From positions 1 through 35,796 of the forward strand of contig JACQIV010000011.1 of NCBI GenBank assembly GCA_016198325.1: 35,796 nt of DNA. The letters run 5' to 3'. A model generated the notes under the pieces. That model searched no databases. It was not told the origin of the DNA and worked only from the letters and a program-made list of their open reading frames with translations. The first letter of the stretch is position 1, and every line of letters starts with the position of its first letter. Source of the DNA: Candidatus Curtissbacteria bacterium. GTDB lineage: Bacteria > Patescibacteriota > Microgenomatia > Curtissbacterales > GWA2-41-24. The position numbers and the translations under genes were made by a program. Positions 1 through 9,134 of the stretch are shown piece by piece.

Positions 1-402
1 AATAAAAAGATCACAGTCCAATACAAATACCCAAGACGCGGTGACAATTGCTCACTGGAAAGAAAAGGCGGCCTTTGCCTTGCCGGAACATACCGCGACT
101 GGATAAGGATTTATGTTCCAAAAGGGTCTAAGTTAATTAAAGGCTCAGGGGCGGAAACTCAGTTTTCAACCTCGGAAGAATATGGGAAAACCGTTTTTGA
201 CGCATTCTTTACAATACGCCCGGAAGGGACTGCCAAACTGGAAATTGAAATTACGTCTCCAATAAAAGTCGAAAAAGAATACAAACTTCTCATCCAGAAA
301 CAACCCGGTGTTGAAGGCCACACTTACGAAATCGACGCCTTCGGCAAAAAACAACGCGACTTTGCCCTCGACACAGACAAAGAACTGATTGTTAAGCTTT
401 AA
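1..402 (+). CDS. C-terminal part of a secreted/membrane protein, possibly DUF4012-type (5' truncated by window)
   Basis: Open frame 1 from base 1 to TAA at 400-402: NKKITVQYKYPRRGDNCSLERKGGLCLAGTYRDWIRIYVPKGSKLIKGSG...; beta-rich 'YRDWIRIYVPKGSKL' tail resembles CPR DUF4012 proteins. Absent from the ORF track because it has no start in the window. Confidence 0.6.
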   Translation, partial: NKKITVQYKYPRRGDNCSLERKGGLCLAGTYRDWIRIYVPKGSKLIKGSGAETQFSTSEEYGKTVFDAFFTIRPEGTAKLEIEITSPIKVEKEYKLLIQKQPGVEGHTYEIDAFGKKQRDFALDTDKELIVKL

Positions 403-1029
403 ATGTACTTCAGGTCGGACGGTGTGATTCTTTCTTCCAGAAACTTCGGTGAGGCGGATAAAATTCTTCGGATTTTTACCAAAGATCACGGCAAAATTTC
501 CGTTCTGGCAAAAGGCGTCCGGCGTCCGAAATCAAAAAAAGGCGGTCATGTTGAAATTGGCAACTGGTGCAAAATATTTGTTGCAAACGGCAAAAGTCTG
601 GACTTATTAACGGAGGTAGAGCTCAAAAAAGCCTTCGGTCACGAAAACCTAACTTACGAAAAAAACGCCAAAATCTTCCATATTCTGGAACTTGTTGATA
701 TGCTTTCCCAGGAACATCAAAAAAACTTCACTGTTTACAAACTGCTTGTCCAATACCTGGATAAAATTAATAAAGTAAACAACTTCAACTTAATTTCCAG
801 TATTTTTAAAGTAAAGCTTTTGTCAAACCTCGGTTTCTTTTCGGCAAAAACGCTAAACGCCAAAAATGCCAAAAAAGTAATAACAATCCTGGAAGACGAT
901 GACTTTGAAAAAATTGAGGCAAAAGTCAAACTGGACAAGCCAAGCTATTTGAAACTTTTAAAATTTCTTGATAGCATGATTGAAACGATTGCGGACAAAC
1001 AATTTAAAACTGCCCGCTTCTTAAAATAA
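403..1029 (+). CDS. recO: DNA repair protein RecO
   Basis: 208 aa; N-terminal OB-fold pattern 'DGVILSSRNFGEADKILRIFTKDHGKISVLAKGVRRPKSKKGG' typical of RecO. Confidence 0.85.
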   Translation: MYFRSDGVILSSRNFGEADKILRIFTKDHGKISVLAKGVRRPKSKKGGHVEIGNWCKIFVANGKSLDLLTEVELKKAFGHENLTYEKNAKIFHILELVDMLSQEHQKNFTVYKLLVQYLDKINKVNNFNLISSIFKVKLLSNLGFFSAKTLNAKNAKKVITILEDDDFEKIEAKVKLDKPSYLKLLKFLDSMIETIADKQFKTARFLK

Positions 1030-1043
1030 CAGTCTTAGCAGGA

Positions 1044-1889
1044 GTGGAACAATCTAAAAAAAGTCTTTATATTTTTGCCGCTGTCGCTTTCGTCCTGATA
1101 GCGGCAGCAATTTTTTTCCTGTTTGTTTTTCAAGGGAAACCAAAAAAGCCAAACGCGGAGGAAGGAATAAACGAGGTAAAAGAATTAACCGAAATTCCGC
1201 TTGCCAACCGGCCGTTCGTAACTCTGACCCCTACTACAGACGGTGCGGAAATTATCATGTCTGTTGAAAACATGGGCTATTTCGAGGGGATTGAATACGA
1301 ACTAACCTACCAGGCGGATAACCCGGAAGCAACGGGAACAAAAATCCAAAGGGGATCAACCGGTACGGACGTTAACACTAAAGAACCAAAGTATAAAAAA
1401 TCTTTACTACTCGGGACCGCATCGCGGGGGGTAAGAAGTCCGGATAGGGGAGTTGAAGACGGTGTCTTGACCATGCATATGTTCAAAGGCGACACCGAAT
1501 ACCAATCCGAAACCAAGTGGGACATGCTGCAAACAGGTACTAAAGTCACAACAATTAAGTCAAGGGATGGAAAATTCAACATGGACCTTCCGGCGCTCGG
1601 AAAAGACTATTGGATTATTATCGCCGACACATTAGGTATTGCCCCAAACCCGCCGTTTAAAGCAGAAGACGCTAAACTTCCCTCAATTGGAGTTTTTGCC
1701 GTAGGCCTGGAGTTGAAAAAGGATGCAAATGTATCCTTAACTGCAGAAACGGAATCTAAGTTATATAGCTATCAGCAGCAGGACTCAAAATGGAAGGATC
1801 TCACTGCAAAATATAACGACGAGACTAAATCAATGGCTGCAAACGTTGATGCACTCGCCGCATTTGTTGTAGTATCCGCTCCTAAATGA
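1044..1889 (+). CDS. Hypothetical membrane-anchored protein
   Basis: GTG start; N-terminal TM segment (LYIFAAVAFVLIAAAIFFLFVFQG) followed by a soluble domain; ATGA overlap with glyS. Confidence 0.65.
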   Translation: MEQSKKSLYIFAAVAFVLIAAAIFFLFVFQGKPKKPNAEEGINEVKELTEIPLANRPFVTLTPTTDGAEIIMSVENMGYFEGIEYELTYQADNPEATGTKIQRGSTGTDVNTKEPKYKKSLLLGTASRGVRSPDRGVEDGVLTMHMFKGDTEYQSETKWDMLQTGTKVTTIKSRDGKFNMDLPALGKDYWIIIADTLGIAPNPPFKAEDAKLPSIGVFAVGLELKKDANVSLTAETESKLYSYQQQDSKWKDLTAKYNDETKSMAANVDALAAFVVVSAPK

Positions 1890-3187
1890 CTTCTCTGGAC
1901 AAAATAGTTTCCCTTGCGAAGCGACGAGGATTTATCTACCCGGGCTCAGAAATATACGGAGGGCTCTCCGGAACCTGGGATTACGGCCCCTTAGGCGTTG
2001 AACTCAAAAACAACATCAAACGCGAGTTTTGGAAGTCCATGGTCTATTCGCGAGAAGACGTCGTCGGCCTGGATGCTGCAATCCTCATGAACCCCAAAGT
2101 CTGGGAAGCCTCCGGACACGTTGCCGCTTTTGCCGACCCTCTTGTCGAATGTAAATTTTGCCATTCCCGCCTGCGGGCAGATCAGAACGAAGAAATTAAA
2201 GCTCACGAAGAGAGTCACAAAGGCAAAAAGGTCGAATGGACAGACCCAAAACAATTCAATCTTCTGGTCGAGGCAAAACTCGGGGTAGTGGAAGAAGCCA
2301 AACAAAAAGTTTACCTTCGGGGCGAAATTACCCAGGGTGTCCATGTCAATTTTAAAAACGTCCTCGATTCTTCCCGTATGCAGATACCCTTCGGGATCGC
2401 CCAAATCGGCAAAGCCTTCCGTAACGAAATTACTCCCGGCAATTTCACCTTTCGTTCCCGTGAGTTTGAGCAGATGGAACTTCAGTATTATGTAAATCCC
2501 AAAGATGCAAGCAGGTGGTACGAATACTGGAAGGAGGAACGGATGAAATGGTATCTCGCACTCGGAATGACAAAGACCAAAATGCGGTTCCGACAGCACG
2601 AGGAAAACGAGAGGGCTCACTATGCCCGCGATGCGTGGGATATTGAATACGATTCTCCTTTCGGCTGGAAGGAATTTGAAGGGATACATAACCGGGGGGA
2701 CTGGGACCTCTCCCAGCACCAAAAGGAATCCGGCCAGGATATGGCTTATTTCGATCAACAGAAACAGGAAAAGTTCCTTCCATACATAATAGAGACTTCC
2801 GGCGGGGTTGACCGTGCAGTACTTTTCTTTCTGGCAAACGCCTACCATGAAGAAAAAGACAGATTAATTCTTAAACTTCACCCAAAACTTGCCCCGCATA
2901 AAGTAGCGGTTTTTCCTCTCCTTGCAAACAAGCCGGAACTCGTCAAAAAAGCGGAAGAAATATATTCTCAACTTTCAACCTTCAATCCTCAACTGAATCC
3001 TGCCTGGGACGACAGGGGAAATATCGGTAAGCGTTATTACTCACAAGACGAAATCGGTACGCCTAGTTGCATAACTGTCGATTTTCAAACTCTTGATGAG
3101 AACACGGTCACCATTCGCGACCGCGATACTGCAAAACAGGAAAGAGTCAAAGTCGACGACCTCACAAAAGCTGTTGACATTAAATAA
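1886..3187 (+). CDS. glyS: Glycyl-tRNA synthetase (class II, alpha2 type)
   Basis: 433 aa; 'SLAKRRGFIYPGSEIYGGLSGTWDYGPLGVELKNNIKREFW', 'FRNEITPGNFTFRSREFEQMELQYYV' class II motifs. Confidence 0.93.
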   Translation: MTSLDKIVSLAKRRGFIYPGSEIYGGLSGTWDYGPLGVELKNNIKREFWKSMVYSREDVVGLDAAILMNPKVWEASGHVAAFADPLVECKFCHSRLRADQNEEIKAHEESHKGKKVEWTDPKQFNLLVEAKLGVVEEAKQKVYLRGEITQGVHVNFKNVLDSSRMQIPFGIAQIGKAFRNEITPGNFTFRSREFEQMELQYYVNPKDASRWYEYWKEERMKWYLALGMTKTKMRFRQHEENERAHYARDAWDIEYDSPFGWKEFEGIHNRGDWDLSQHQKESGQDMAYFDQQKQEKFLPYIIETSGGVDRAVLFFLANAYHEEKDRLILKLHPKLAPHKVAVFPLLANKPELVKKAEEIYSQLSTFNPQLNPAWDDRGNIGKRYYSQDEIGTPSCITVDFQTLDENTVTIRDRDTAKQERVKVDDLTKAVDIK

Positions 3188-3228
3188 ATACAGCCCCATA
3201 CTTATTTAGTAAGCCTGCCAAAAACCTA

Positions 3229-4821
3229 GTGTCTAAGACTAATCTTCCGGAAAAACCCCATGAATACTGCGGGCTTGCAGGGTCGTTTGCCGCACCCGGT
3301 TTAAATGTCACAAACGTTGTAGTCGAAATGGGCAAAGCCCTCCAGCACCGAGGCCAAAATGGTGGGGGAGTTGCTGTAAAACCGATCGGTAAAATGCTCA
3401 AAATTTATAAAAGGGCCCTTGCTTTCAATGAAATTTTCAGGTCGGTCGACGTTGTAGACGAACACGCTCTTCGAGGGGAGATTGCTATTGCCCACCTGAG
3501 GTACCCGACAGAAGGTGCCAGCCGCGAGAATTGTGACGCTCAACCCTTTCACGTCCGTTACAAAGGATGGGAATTGGCCTTAGGGCATAACGGAAGTATT
3601 GTTGATGTCGCAAAACACAGGGCAAAACTAAAAAAATTCGGTATTAAACCTGAATCCGATTCCGATTCGGAAATCCTGGCGTGGCTTATTGCTACGGCAC
3701 AGGGTTCAACCTGGAAACTTAAAATCTCAAATGCCCTTGCGGAAGTAAAAGGGGCTTATTCGCTTGTTATGGTAACGGGTGACGATAAATTGATGGCACT
3801 CCGTGATCCATGGGGTGTCCGCCCGTTAGTTTGGACTCAGGATAACGGCCACGTTTTCGTTGCTTCCGAGACTTGTGCCCTGGACAGGATAAGTATCCGC
3901 CACCACGAAAAGCTCAAAAGGGCAAATCTTTTAATCGCGGACGAAAACGGGGTCACGATTTCCGACTATACAACCGCACAAAAACCAAGCTTCTGTGTTT
4001 TTGAAAAACTTTATTTCTCCAACGAAACTTCAATTTGGGACGGGGTAATTGGGAAAAACAGGGAAGAACTCGGAGAACAGTTGGCGCTGGAGGAACTTGC
4101 AAGCATCAGGCCAAAGAAAGAAAGACATCTTGATATTAAACAAATCGACTACGTTGTCGCAGTTCCCGATACTGCAAGACCCGGGGCTTTTGCTTTTTTT
4201 GAGACAATAAAGAGAAAGCTACCAAAGTCATCAAAACTGAAATACTTCCGTGGTTTAGTCAAGGAAAGATACGACTACGCAAGAAGAACATTTATTGAAG
4301 ACGACCCGTATCTTAGGACCAAACATATTGAAAAGAAGTTCTTTGTTTCTCCGGCAATAATCGGAAAAAACATTTACCTGGTCGACGACACTGCCGTCCG
4401 CCTAAACACATTCAAGATTCTGGTTGAGCACTTAAAAAATATCGGAGTACGCGAAATTCACTGCCGGTTCTTAGCACCAAAATTCCTTAATCCCTGTTTC
4501 CTGGGGGTAAATATCGGTTCCCGGAACGAACTTGGTGCGGTCCAAAAAGAAAATGGCCGCTTTTTTGCAAAGTCGGAGAATCAAATCAAAAAAGAACTTG
4601 GTGTTGCATCACTCCGGTACCTGTCGCTAGAAGGACTCGCAAAATCCTTGGACATGTCAACAGACGAAATGCACAAAAGTCACTGCACCGGTTGTCTTGA
4701 CTACAATTATCCTTTTGACATGCGGCCGTACGATGCAGCATATAAAAAAGTAGATTTTATTAAGCCGACGAAGCATCTGAAAATAAAAGATATTCTAAAC
4801 TTCCCGCAAAACCTCTCTTAA
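3229..4821 (+). CDS. purF: Amidophosphoribosyltransferase-like protein (PurF family)
   Basis: 530 aa, GTG start; short propeptide then Cys 'CGLAGSF', Ntn glutaminase motifs 'LQHRGQNGGG', 'HLRYPTEG', 'LGHNGSIVD', 'DSDSEIL'; PRTase 'YLVDDTAVRLNT' and 'CTGC' near the C-terminus. Confidence 0.8.
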   Translation: MSKTNLPEKPHEYCGLAGSFAAPGLNVTNVVVEMGKALQHRGQNGGGVAVKPIGKMLKIYKRALAFNEIFRSVDVVDEHALRGEIAIAHLRYPTEGASRENCDAQPFHVRYKGWELALGHNGSIVDVAKHRAKLKKFGIKPESDSDSEILAWLIATAQGSTWKLKISNALAEVKGAYSLVMVTGDDKLMALRDPWGVRPLVWTQDNGHVFVASETCALDRISIRHHEKLKRANLLIADENGVTISDYTTAQKPSFCVFEKLYFSNETSIWDGVIGKNREELGEQLALEELASIRPKKERHLDIKQIDYVVAVPDTARPGAFAFFETIKRKLPKSSKLKYFRGLVKERYDYARRTFIEDDPYLRTKHIEKKFFVSPAIIGKNIYLVDDTAVRLNTFKILVEHLKNIGVREIHCRFLAPKFLNPCFLGVNIGSRNELGAVQKENGRFFAKSENQIKKELGVASLRYLSLEGLAKSLDMSTDEMHKSHCTGCLDYNYPFDMRPYDAAYKKVDFIKPTKHLKIKDILNFPQNLS

Positions 4822-4831
4822 GTCCCGGATC

Positions 4832-4945
4832 TTAAAATCGTTCTTTAAATCCATAGTCACCAAGTATCTTACTGGAAATTTCAAGAACAGCTCCTTCATT
4901 ACCTTTTTCCAACACCCCACGAAAATCCCAAACATAAAGCTTCAT
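4832..4945 (-). pseudogene. Possible N-terminal remnant of a HAD-like hydrolase
   Basis: Minus-strand ORF of 37 codons: MKLYVWDFRGVLEKGNEGAVLEISSKILGDYGFKERF*; 'YVWDFRGVL' resembles a HAD motif I (DFxGxL) start, then an abrupt stop next to the purF 3' end. Confidence 0.4.
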
Positions 4946-4990
4946 ACCCGGATTATGCCTAATTTAGTTACTTGACAATTCTTCATTAAA

Positions 4991-5030
4991 TGGTGAAAAA
5001 TGGATATAGATGGTGACAAATGGTGATTCA
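4991..5030 (+). promoter_or_regulatory. Putative MraZ-binding boxes (four TGGNN repeats, exact 10-bp period)
   Basis: TGGTGaaaaa TGGATataga TGGTGacaaa TGGTGattca, directly after a TTGACA (-35-like, 4972-4977) and about 140 bp upstream of mraZ. Confidence 0.75.
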
Positions 5031-5047
5031 CCATCAGGCTCCATAAG

Positions 5048-5166
5048 AGTCGGCGGAAAAATAGTTAGAGGTCCTTCCAAGTTATAAATTCTCCGCCCGA
5101 CTGCTGCCCGGAGTTAAGCAGGTTGTAAGGGAGGGAAAAATCCTCCTCCATTAAAGTTTCGGAGGA
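5048..5166 (+). promoter_or_regulatory. Structured mraZ 5' leader with possible mutually exclusive RBS hairpins
   Basis: AGTCGGCGGA (5048-5057)/TCCGCCCGACT (5092-5102); CTGCT (5101-5105)/AGCAG (5117-5121); CCTCC (5142-5146) can pair with GGGAGGG (5129-5135), or TCCTCC (5141-5146) with the RBS GGAGGA (5161-5166). Confidence 0.45.
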
Positions 5167-5169
5167 CAA

Positions 5170-5571
5170 ATGTTTCTGGGCAGCTATAGACCTTCATTCG
5201 ACTTAAAAACCCGAAGGATTGCTTTACCAAAAAAAATCAGAAGTGAACTCGCAGGCAATGAAACAATCTTATCTTTCGGTTTCGAAAAATGTATTTTCGG
5301 TTATGAGGTGCAAACTTGGGAAAGCAACTCGGCAAATGAACTTCAAAAACCTGTTACCGACAGGGATGCACGCAATAATCGCAGATTTCTCTTTTCGGGA
5401 GCAGAACGTATCGAACTGGATGCTCAAGGTAGGCTTGTTGTTCCTGGCCCTTTATTGGACTTTGCAGAAATCAAGGAAGCGTACGTTATAGGTGCAGGGG
5501 ATCATTTCGAGATTTGGGACAGAATCGGATGGGAAAAGCATAAAAAGAGTTTGACGGGTGATGCAAAATGA
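5170..5571 (+). CDS. mraZ: Transcriptional regulator MraZ
   Basis: 133 aa; two AbrB-like repeats 'MFLGSYRPSFDLKTRRIALPKKIRSEL', 'RIELDAQGRLVVPGPLLDFAEI.EAYVIGAGDHFEIWDRIGWE'; strong RBS GGAGG. Confidence 0.93.
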   Translation: MFLGSYRPSFDLKTRRIALPKKIRSELAGNETILSFGFEKCIFGYEVQTWESNSANELQKPVTDRDARNNRRFLFSGAERIELDAQGRLVVPGPLLDFAEIKEAYVIGAGDHFEIWDRIGWEKHKKSLTGDAK

Positions 5572-6443
5572 ACTACCACACGCCCGTATTAATAAATGCG
5601 GTATTGGAAATTTTAGATCCTGCACCCGGTAAAAAATATATAGATGCAACCTTAGGGGGCGGAGGACATACAACAGAAATCTTAAAGCGTGAAGCCAAGG
5701 TACTTGGTCTTGATAGGGATCAGGAAGCAGTTGACCACGTATCAAAGTATCAGGTATCAAGTATCAAGAAAGGAATTTTAACAGTTGTGAAAGCAAATTT
5801 TAATCAGATAGAAGAAATTGCAAAAGAAAAGGGATTCGGTCAGGCCGATGGGGTTCTATTCGACCTAGGAGTTTCAAGCCATCAACTGGATAAAGCGGAG
5901 AGGGGCTTTAGTTTTCAAAAGGAAGGCGCACTTGACATGAGAATGGACAGGGATCTCCCGATTTTAGCTTCTGACATCATAAATAATTTTGAGGAAAGGA
6001 GGATTGATGAAATCATTCAGACGTATGGTCAGGAAAAGTTTAGTAGGTCAATTGCTCGCGCTATTAACATCGCCCGTCAAATAAAGCCAATAGAGACAAC
6101 AACCAAACTCACGGAAATAATTCAAGAGGTGTATCGCAAAAAGAATCAAAAACAAAAATTGAATCCGGCAACCAGAACATTCCAGGCACTAAGGATTGTT
6201 GTAAATTCGGAAATATTAAATTTAGAAGAAAGCATGCCGCAGACTACAAAAATTCTAAAGAAAGGGGGCCGATTGGTGGCAATTTCCTACCATTCTCTTG
6301 AAGATCGAGAAGTCAAACGGTTTTTCAAGACGAGTCAAAACTTAAGGGTTTTGACAAAAAAACCGATCGGCCCACAACCGTCCGAGATTATGCAAAATCC
6401 CAGATCAAGAAGCGCAAAACTGCGCGCGGCAGAAAAATTATAG
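5568..6443 (+). CDS. rsmH: 16S rRNA (cytosine1402-N4)-methyltransferase RsmH/MraW
   Basis: 291 aa; 'YHTPVLINAVLEIL', 'DATLGGGGHTTEIL', 'GVLFDLGVSSHQLDKAERGFSFQKEGALDMRMD'. Confidence 0.96.
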   Translation: MNYHTPVLINAVLEILDPAPGKKYIDATLGGGGHTTEILKREAKVLGLDRDQEAVDHVSKYQVSSIKKGILTVVKANFNQIEEIAKEKGFGQADGVLFDLGVSSHQLDKAERGFSFQKEGALDMRMDRDLPILASDIINNFEERRIDEIIQTYGQEKFSRSIARAINIARQIKPIETTTKLTEIIQEVYRKKNQKQKLNPATRTFQALRIVVNSEILNLEESMPQTTKILKKGGRLVAISYHSLEDREVKRFFKTSQNLRVLTKKPIGPQPSEIMQNPRSRSAKLRAAEKL

Positions 6444-6487
6444 TTCTTTTGAGGTTAAGGAAATAAAAACTTAGGGTAGCTGACAAG

Positions 6488-6814
6488 TTGCTTAAAAAAA
6501 GCAATATGTTAGCAAACGATTACAAAAACACCAAAGTCAAAAACAATTCCAGTAATTTAGTCGGTCAAGTTAGACTGAAAATAGTTGTTATCTTCGGTTC
6601 AATTATCATGGTCTTATTTGCATCCCAATTGGTCTTTGCAAATAATTTAGCCGCAGAAGGCGAAAGACTCTCGCAAATCGAAAGCGAAATTCAACTGTTA
6701 GAAGCACAGAACACAACACTAAAAGCGGAAATTGCCCAAAATTCTTCCCTCGTTACCCTTTCTGCCAAAGCGCAAGCATATGGTTTTGTAAAACCGAAAA
6801 TAATAACCCCTTAG
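6488..6814 (+). CDS. ftsL: FtsL-like division protein (TM + coiled coil)
   Basis: 108 aa; position between rsmH and ftsI; single TM and 'IESEIQLLEAQNTTLKAEIAQNSS' coiled coil. Confidence 0.6.
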   Translation: MLKKSNMLANDYKNTKVKNNSSNLVGQVRLKIVVIFGSIIMVLFASQLVFANNLAAEGERLSQIESEIQLLEAQNTTLKAEIAQNSSLVTLSAKAQAYGFVKPKIITP

Positions 6815-6832
6815 CTTTGATAAACTAAACTT

Positions 6833-8575
6833 GTGGATAGAATCCGGGTTTTTCAGATTGTTGTATTCCTGGTTGCTGCGGTAATTATCGCCCGGCTTTT
6901 TTATTGGCAGTTTGTTGCCAAATTAACCTCAAATATTGACGAGTTTGAGCTTAACAGTGAAATTCCGGCGTCAAGAGGAGAGATCTACACAAAAGATAAT
7001 TTTCCGATAGTCACGAACCAAGAAGCGTTTCTACTTTATGCTAAGCCGGCAGAAATAAATAGGTCTCCGAAAGATATAGCAAAATCAATAGGTTCACACC
7101 TTATATCCGAAAAATATTCCACCCCGGGCGCATCCCTGACAGATGCCGATTTAAAGACAAAAGAAGAAGAAATTAAAGAAAAAGAGGAAGAACTGGAAAG
7201 TAAGCTCGGGAATAAGTCCCTCCTTTGGGTACAACTGGCCCGAAAAATTCCAAAAGAAACGAAAGAAAAAATTGAAGAGCAAAAAATCAAAGGCTTTGGC
7301 TTTGAAAGAGACGAAAAACGCTTATATCCGGAGGCCTCAATGGCAGCGCAAGTCTTAGGATTTGTCGGTTTTGATAAATTCGGAAGGGATACAGGGTACT
7401 TTGGCCTTGAGGGTTTTTGGGATTTAACCCTAAAAGGAAAACCCGGTTCATTAGGAGGAGAAAAAGACCCTCTCGGTTTGCCCATACTGGTGGGTGCATA
7501 TAAAAGAATCGAACCCAAAAAAGGGGGAGAGCTTTATCTTTCTATTGATAGGTCAATCCAGTACATTGTTGAGAAATCTTTAACAAAAGCTGTAGACAAA
7601 TACGGTGCCAAAGACGGCAGTGTCATTATCGAGGACCCGAAAACCGGGCAAATTTTAGCTATGGCAACCTACCCAACCTACAATCCGGCTCTAAGGCAGG
7701 AATTTGAAGAAAAAGTTTACAAGAACCCGGTAGTTGCGGACACTTTTGAACCCGGGTCTATTTTCAAGCCAATTGTAATGGCGTCCGCGCTGGATCTTGG
7801 CTTTGTTGAACCACAAACACAATGCACATATTGTGATGGGCCTAAAAAAATAGCAAATTATGATATTTCTACCTGGAATAAAAAATATTTTCCAAATTCG
7901 ACTATGACAGAAGTGATCCAGCATTCGGATAATGTAGGCATGACATTTGTTTCCGAAAAACTGGGTGTCGATAAATTTTTAGCCTATATTACAAAATTCG
8001 GCTTCGGAAAAGTAAGCGGAATTGATTTGCAGGAAGAAGCTTCAGGAGTTCTTAAACAGAAAGCCGAATGGAGAGATATTGACCTGGCTACGGCATCATT
8101 TGGGCAGGGAATAGCTGTTACTCCAATTCAAATAGTTCAGGCTATTTCCGCCATAGCAAACGAAGGTAAACTAATAAGTCCGAGGGTTACACTTAAAATC
8201 AAAGATGAAAATGGGGAAAAATTATTAAGACCTAAAGAAGAAAAACAAATTATTTCACCAAAGACCGCTACTCAAATTACGGAAATGATGGTGAATGCTG
8301 TTGAAAAAGGGGAAGCTAAGGTTTTTGCGCCTAAAGGGTACCGGATTGCAGGAAAAACCGGGACTGCCCAGATTCCTGTTGCCGGGCGCTATGATCCTGA
8401 CAAAACGATTGCCTCGTTCGTTGGTTTTGCGCCGGCCAACAACCCCAGATTCGTAATGATGGTACGTTTTACCGAACCGTCTTCCTCTCCTTTTGGAGCG
8501 GAAACGGCAGCTCCCACTTTTTTCGAAATCGCCAAAGAAATTTTTAATATTTGGGGGATTCCGCCAGAAAAATAA
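6833..8575 (+). CDS. ftsI: Class B penicillin-binding protein, FtsI-like transpeptidase
   Basis: 580 aa; N-terminal TM; active-site motifs 'EPGSIFKP' (SxxK), 'SDN', 'AGKTGTAQ' (KTG). Confidence 0.93.
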   Translation: MDRIRVFQIVVFLVAAVIIARLFYWQFVAKLTSNIDEFELNSEIPASRGEIYTKDNFPIVTNQEAFLLYAKPAEINRSPKDIAKSIGSHLISEKYSTPGASLTDADLKTKEEEIKEKEEELESKLGNKSLLWVQLARKIPKETKEKIEEQKIKGFGFERDEKRLYPEASMAAQVLGFVGFDKFGRDTGYFGLEGFWDLTLKGKPGSLGGEKDPLGLPILVGAYKRIEPKKGGELYLSIDRSIQYIVEKSLTKAVDKYGAKDGSVIIEDPKTGQILAMATYPTYNPALRQEFEEKVYKNPVVADTFEPGSIFKPIVMASALDLGFVEPQTQCTYCDGPKKIANYDISTWNKKYFPNSTMTEVIQHSDNVGMTFVSEKLGVDKFLAYITKFGFGKVSGIDLQEEASGVLKQKAEWRDIDLATASFGQGIAVTPIQIVQAISAIANEGKLISPRVTLKIKDENGEKLLRPKEEKQIISPKTATQITEMMVNAVEKGEAKVFAPKGYRIAGKTGTAQIPVAGRYDPDKTIASFVGFAPANNPRFVMMVRFTEPSSSPFGAETAAPTFFEIAKEIFNIWGIPPEK

Positions 8576-8602
8576 ATTGTTTCGAAAGTTTATAATAAAA
8601 AT

Positions 8603-8977
8603 ATGGACGAAAAGAGTGTCCGCGACAAAGTAATCACGGAAAGTGCCGCAAGTTATCAGAAAATAACGACGCCTGAAAATATCCTCACAAACAAAGAAGG
8701 GGACAAAAAACATGATATTCAGGGTGAGTACCCTGACGTTATTGTTAGGACTAAAACCGGTGAAATGATAATCGAAAAAATAGAAACAGAATCTACCATA
8801 AAAAAAGAAAAAGCAGACCAGTGGAGAAGGTTAGCATCACTGGGCCATGAATTTAAGCTTGTAGTACCGCTATCTAAAATCGAAGACGCCAAGCTTCTTT
8901 CAACGGGGATACAAAATATTAATGTCCAAGCTTACGACCTTGTTGGTGACCAAATCCACTGGTTTGGTCAACGCTAA
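8603..8977 (+). CDS. Small PD-(D/E)XK-like hypothetical protein
   Basis: 124 aa; 'YPDVIVRTKTGEMIIEKIETESTIKKEKADQWRRLASLGHEFKLVVP' resembles the PD...ExE core of a nuclease-like family. Confidence 0.55.
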   Translation: MDEKSVRDKVITESAASYQKITTPENILTNKEGDKKHDIQGEYPDVIVRTKTGEMIIEKIETESTIKKEKADQWRRLASLGHEFKLVVPLSKIEDAKLLSTGIQNINVQAYDLVGDQIHWFGQR

Positions 8978-9134
8978 CTTGCCTTTCCCCTCAAAAGTGA
9001 TAGAATACGCACCCATGCCGTCAATTTTGGGCGGTTTTATTATGAGAAAAACAATTTCCGGTACTGACCATGAAGAGCAAGTTAATGCAGCGAATAAAAA
9101 GATACCACAGATTTGAGCATGAGGTAGATTTATT

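Noticed and set aside
1991-2848. 285-aa minus-strand ORF opposite glyS
   Set aside because: Fully antisense to a confident synthetase gene; low-complexity composition typical of shadow ORFs.
4972-5010. Complete sigma70-type promoter before mraZ
   Set aside because: TTGACA is clear but no -10 lies at 16-18 bp spacing; the TATAGA at 5005-5010 is about 27 bp away.
5219-5491. 90-aa + strand ORF in an alternative frame of mraZ
   Set aside because: Entirely inside mraZ with no RBS or recognisable domain; overlapping-frame artefact.
8922-9116. 64-aa ORF overlapping the end of the 8603-8977 gene (inner start at 9015 gives 33 aa)
   Set aside because: Overlap, short length and lack of recognisable motif; cannot support it as coding.
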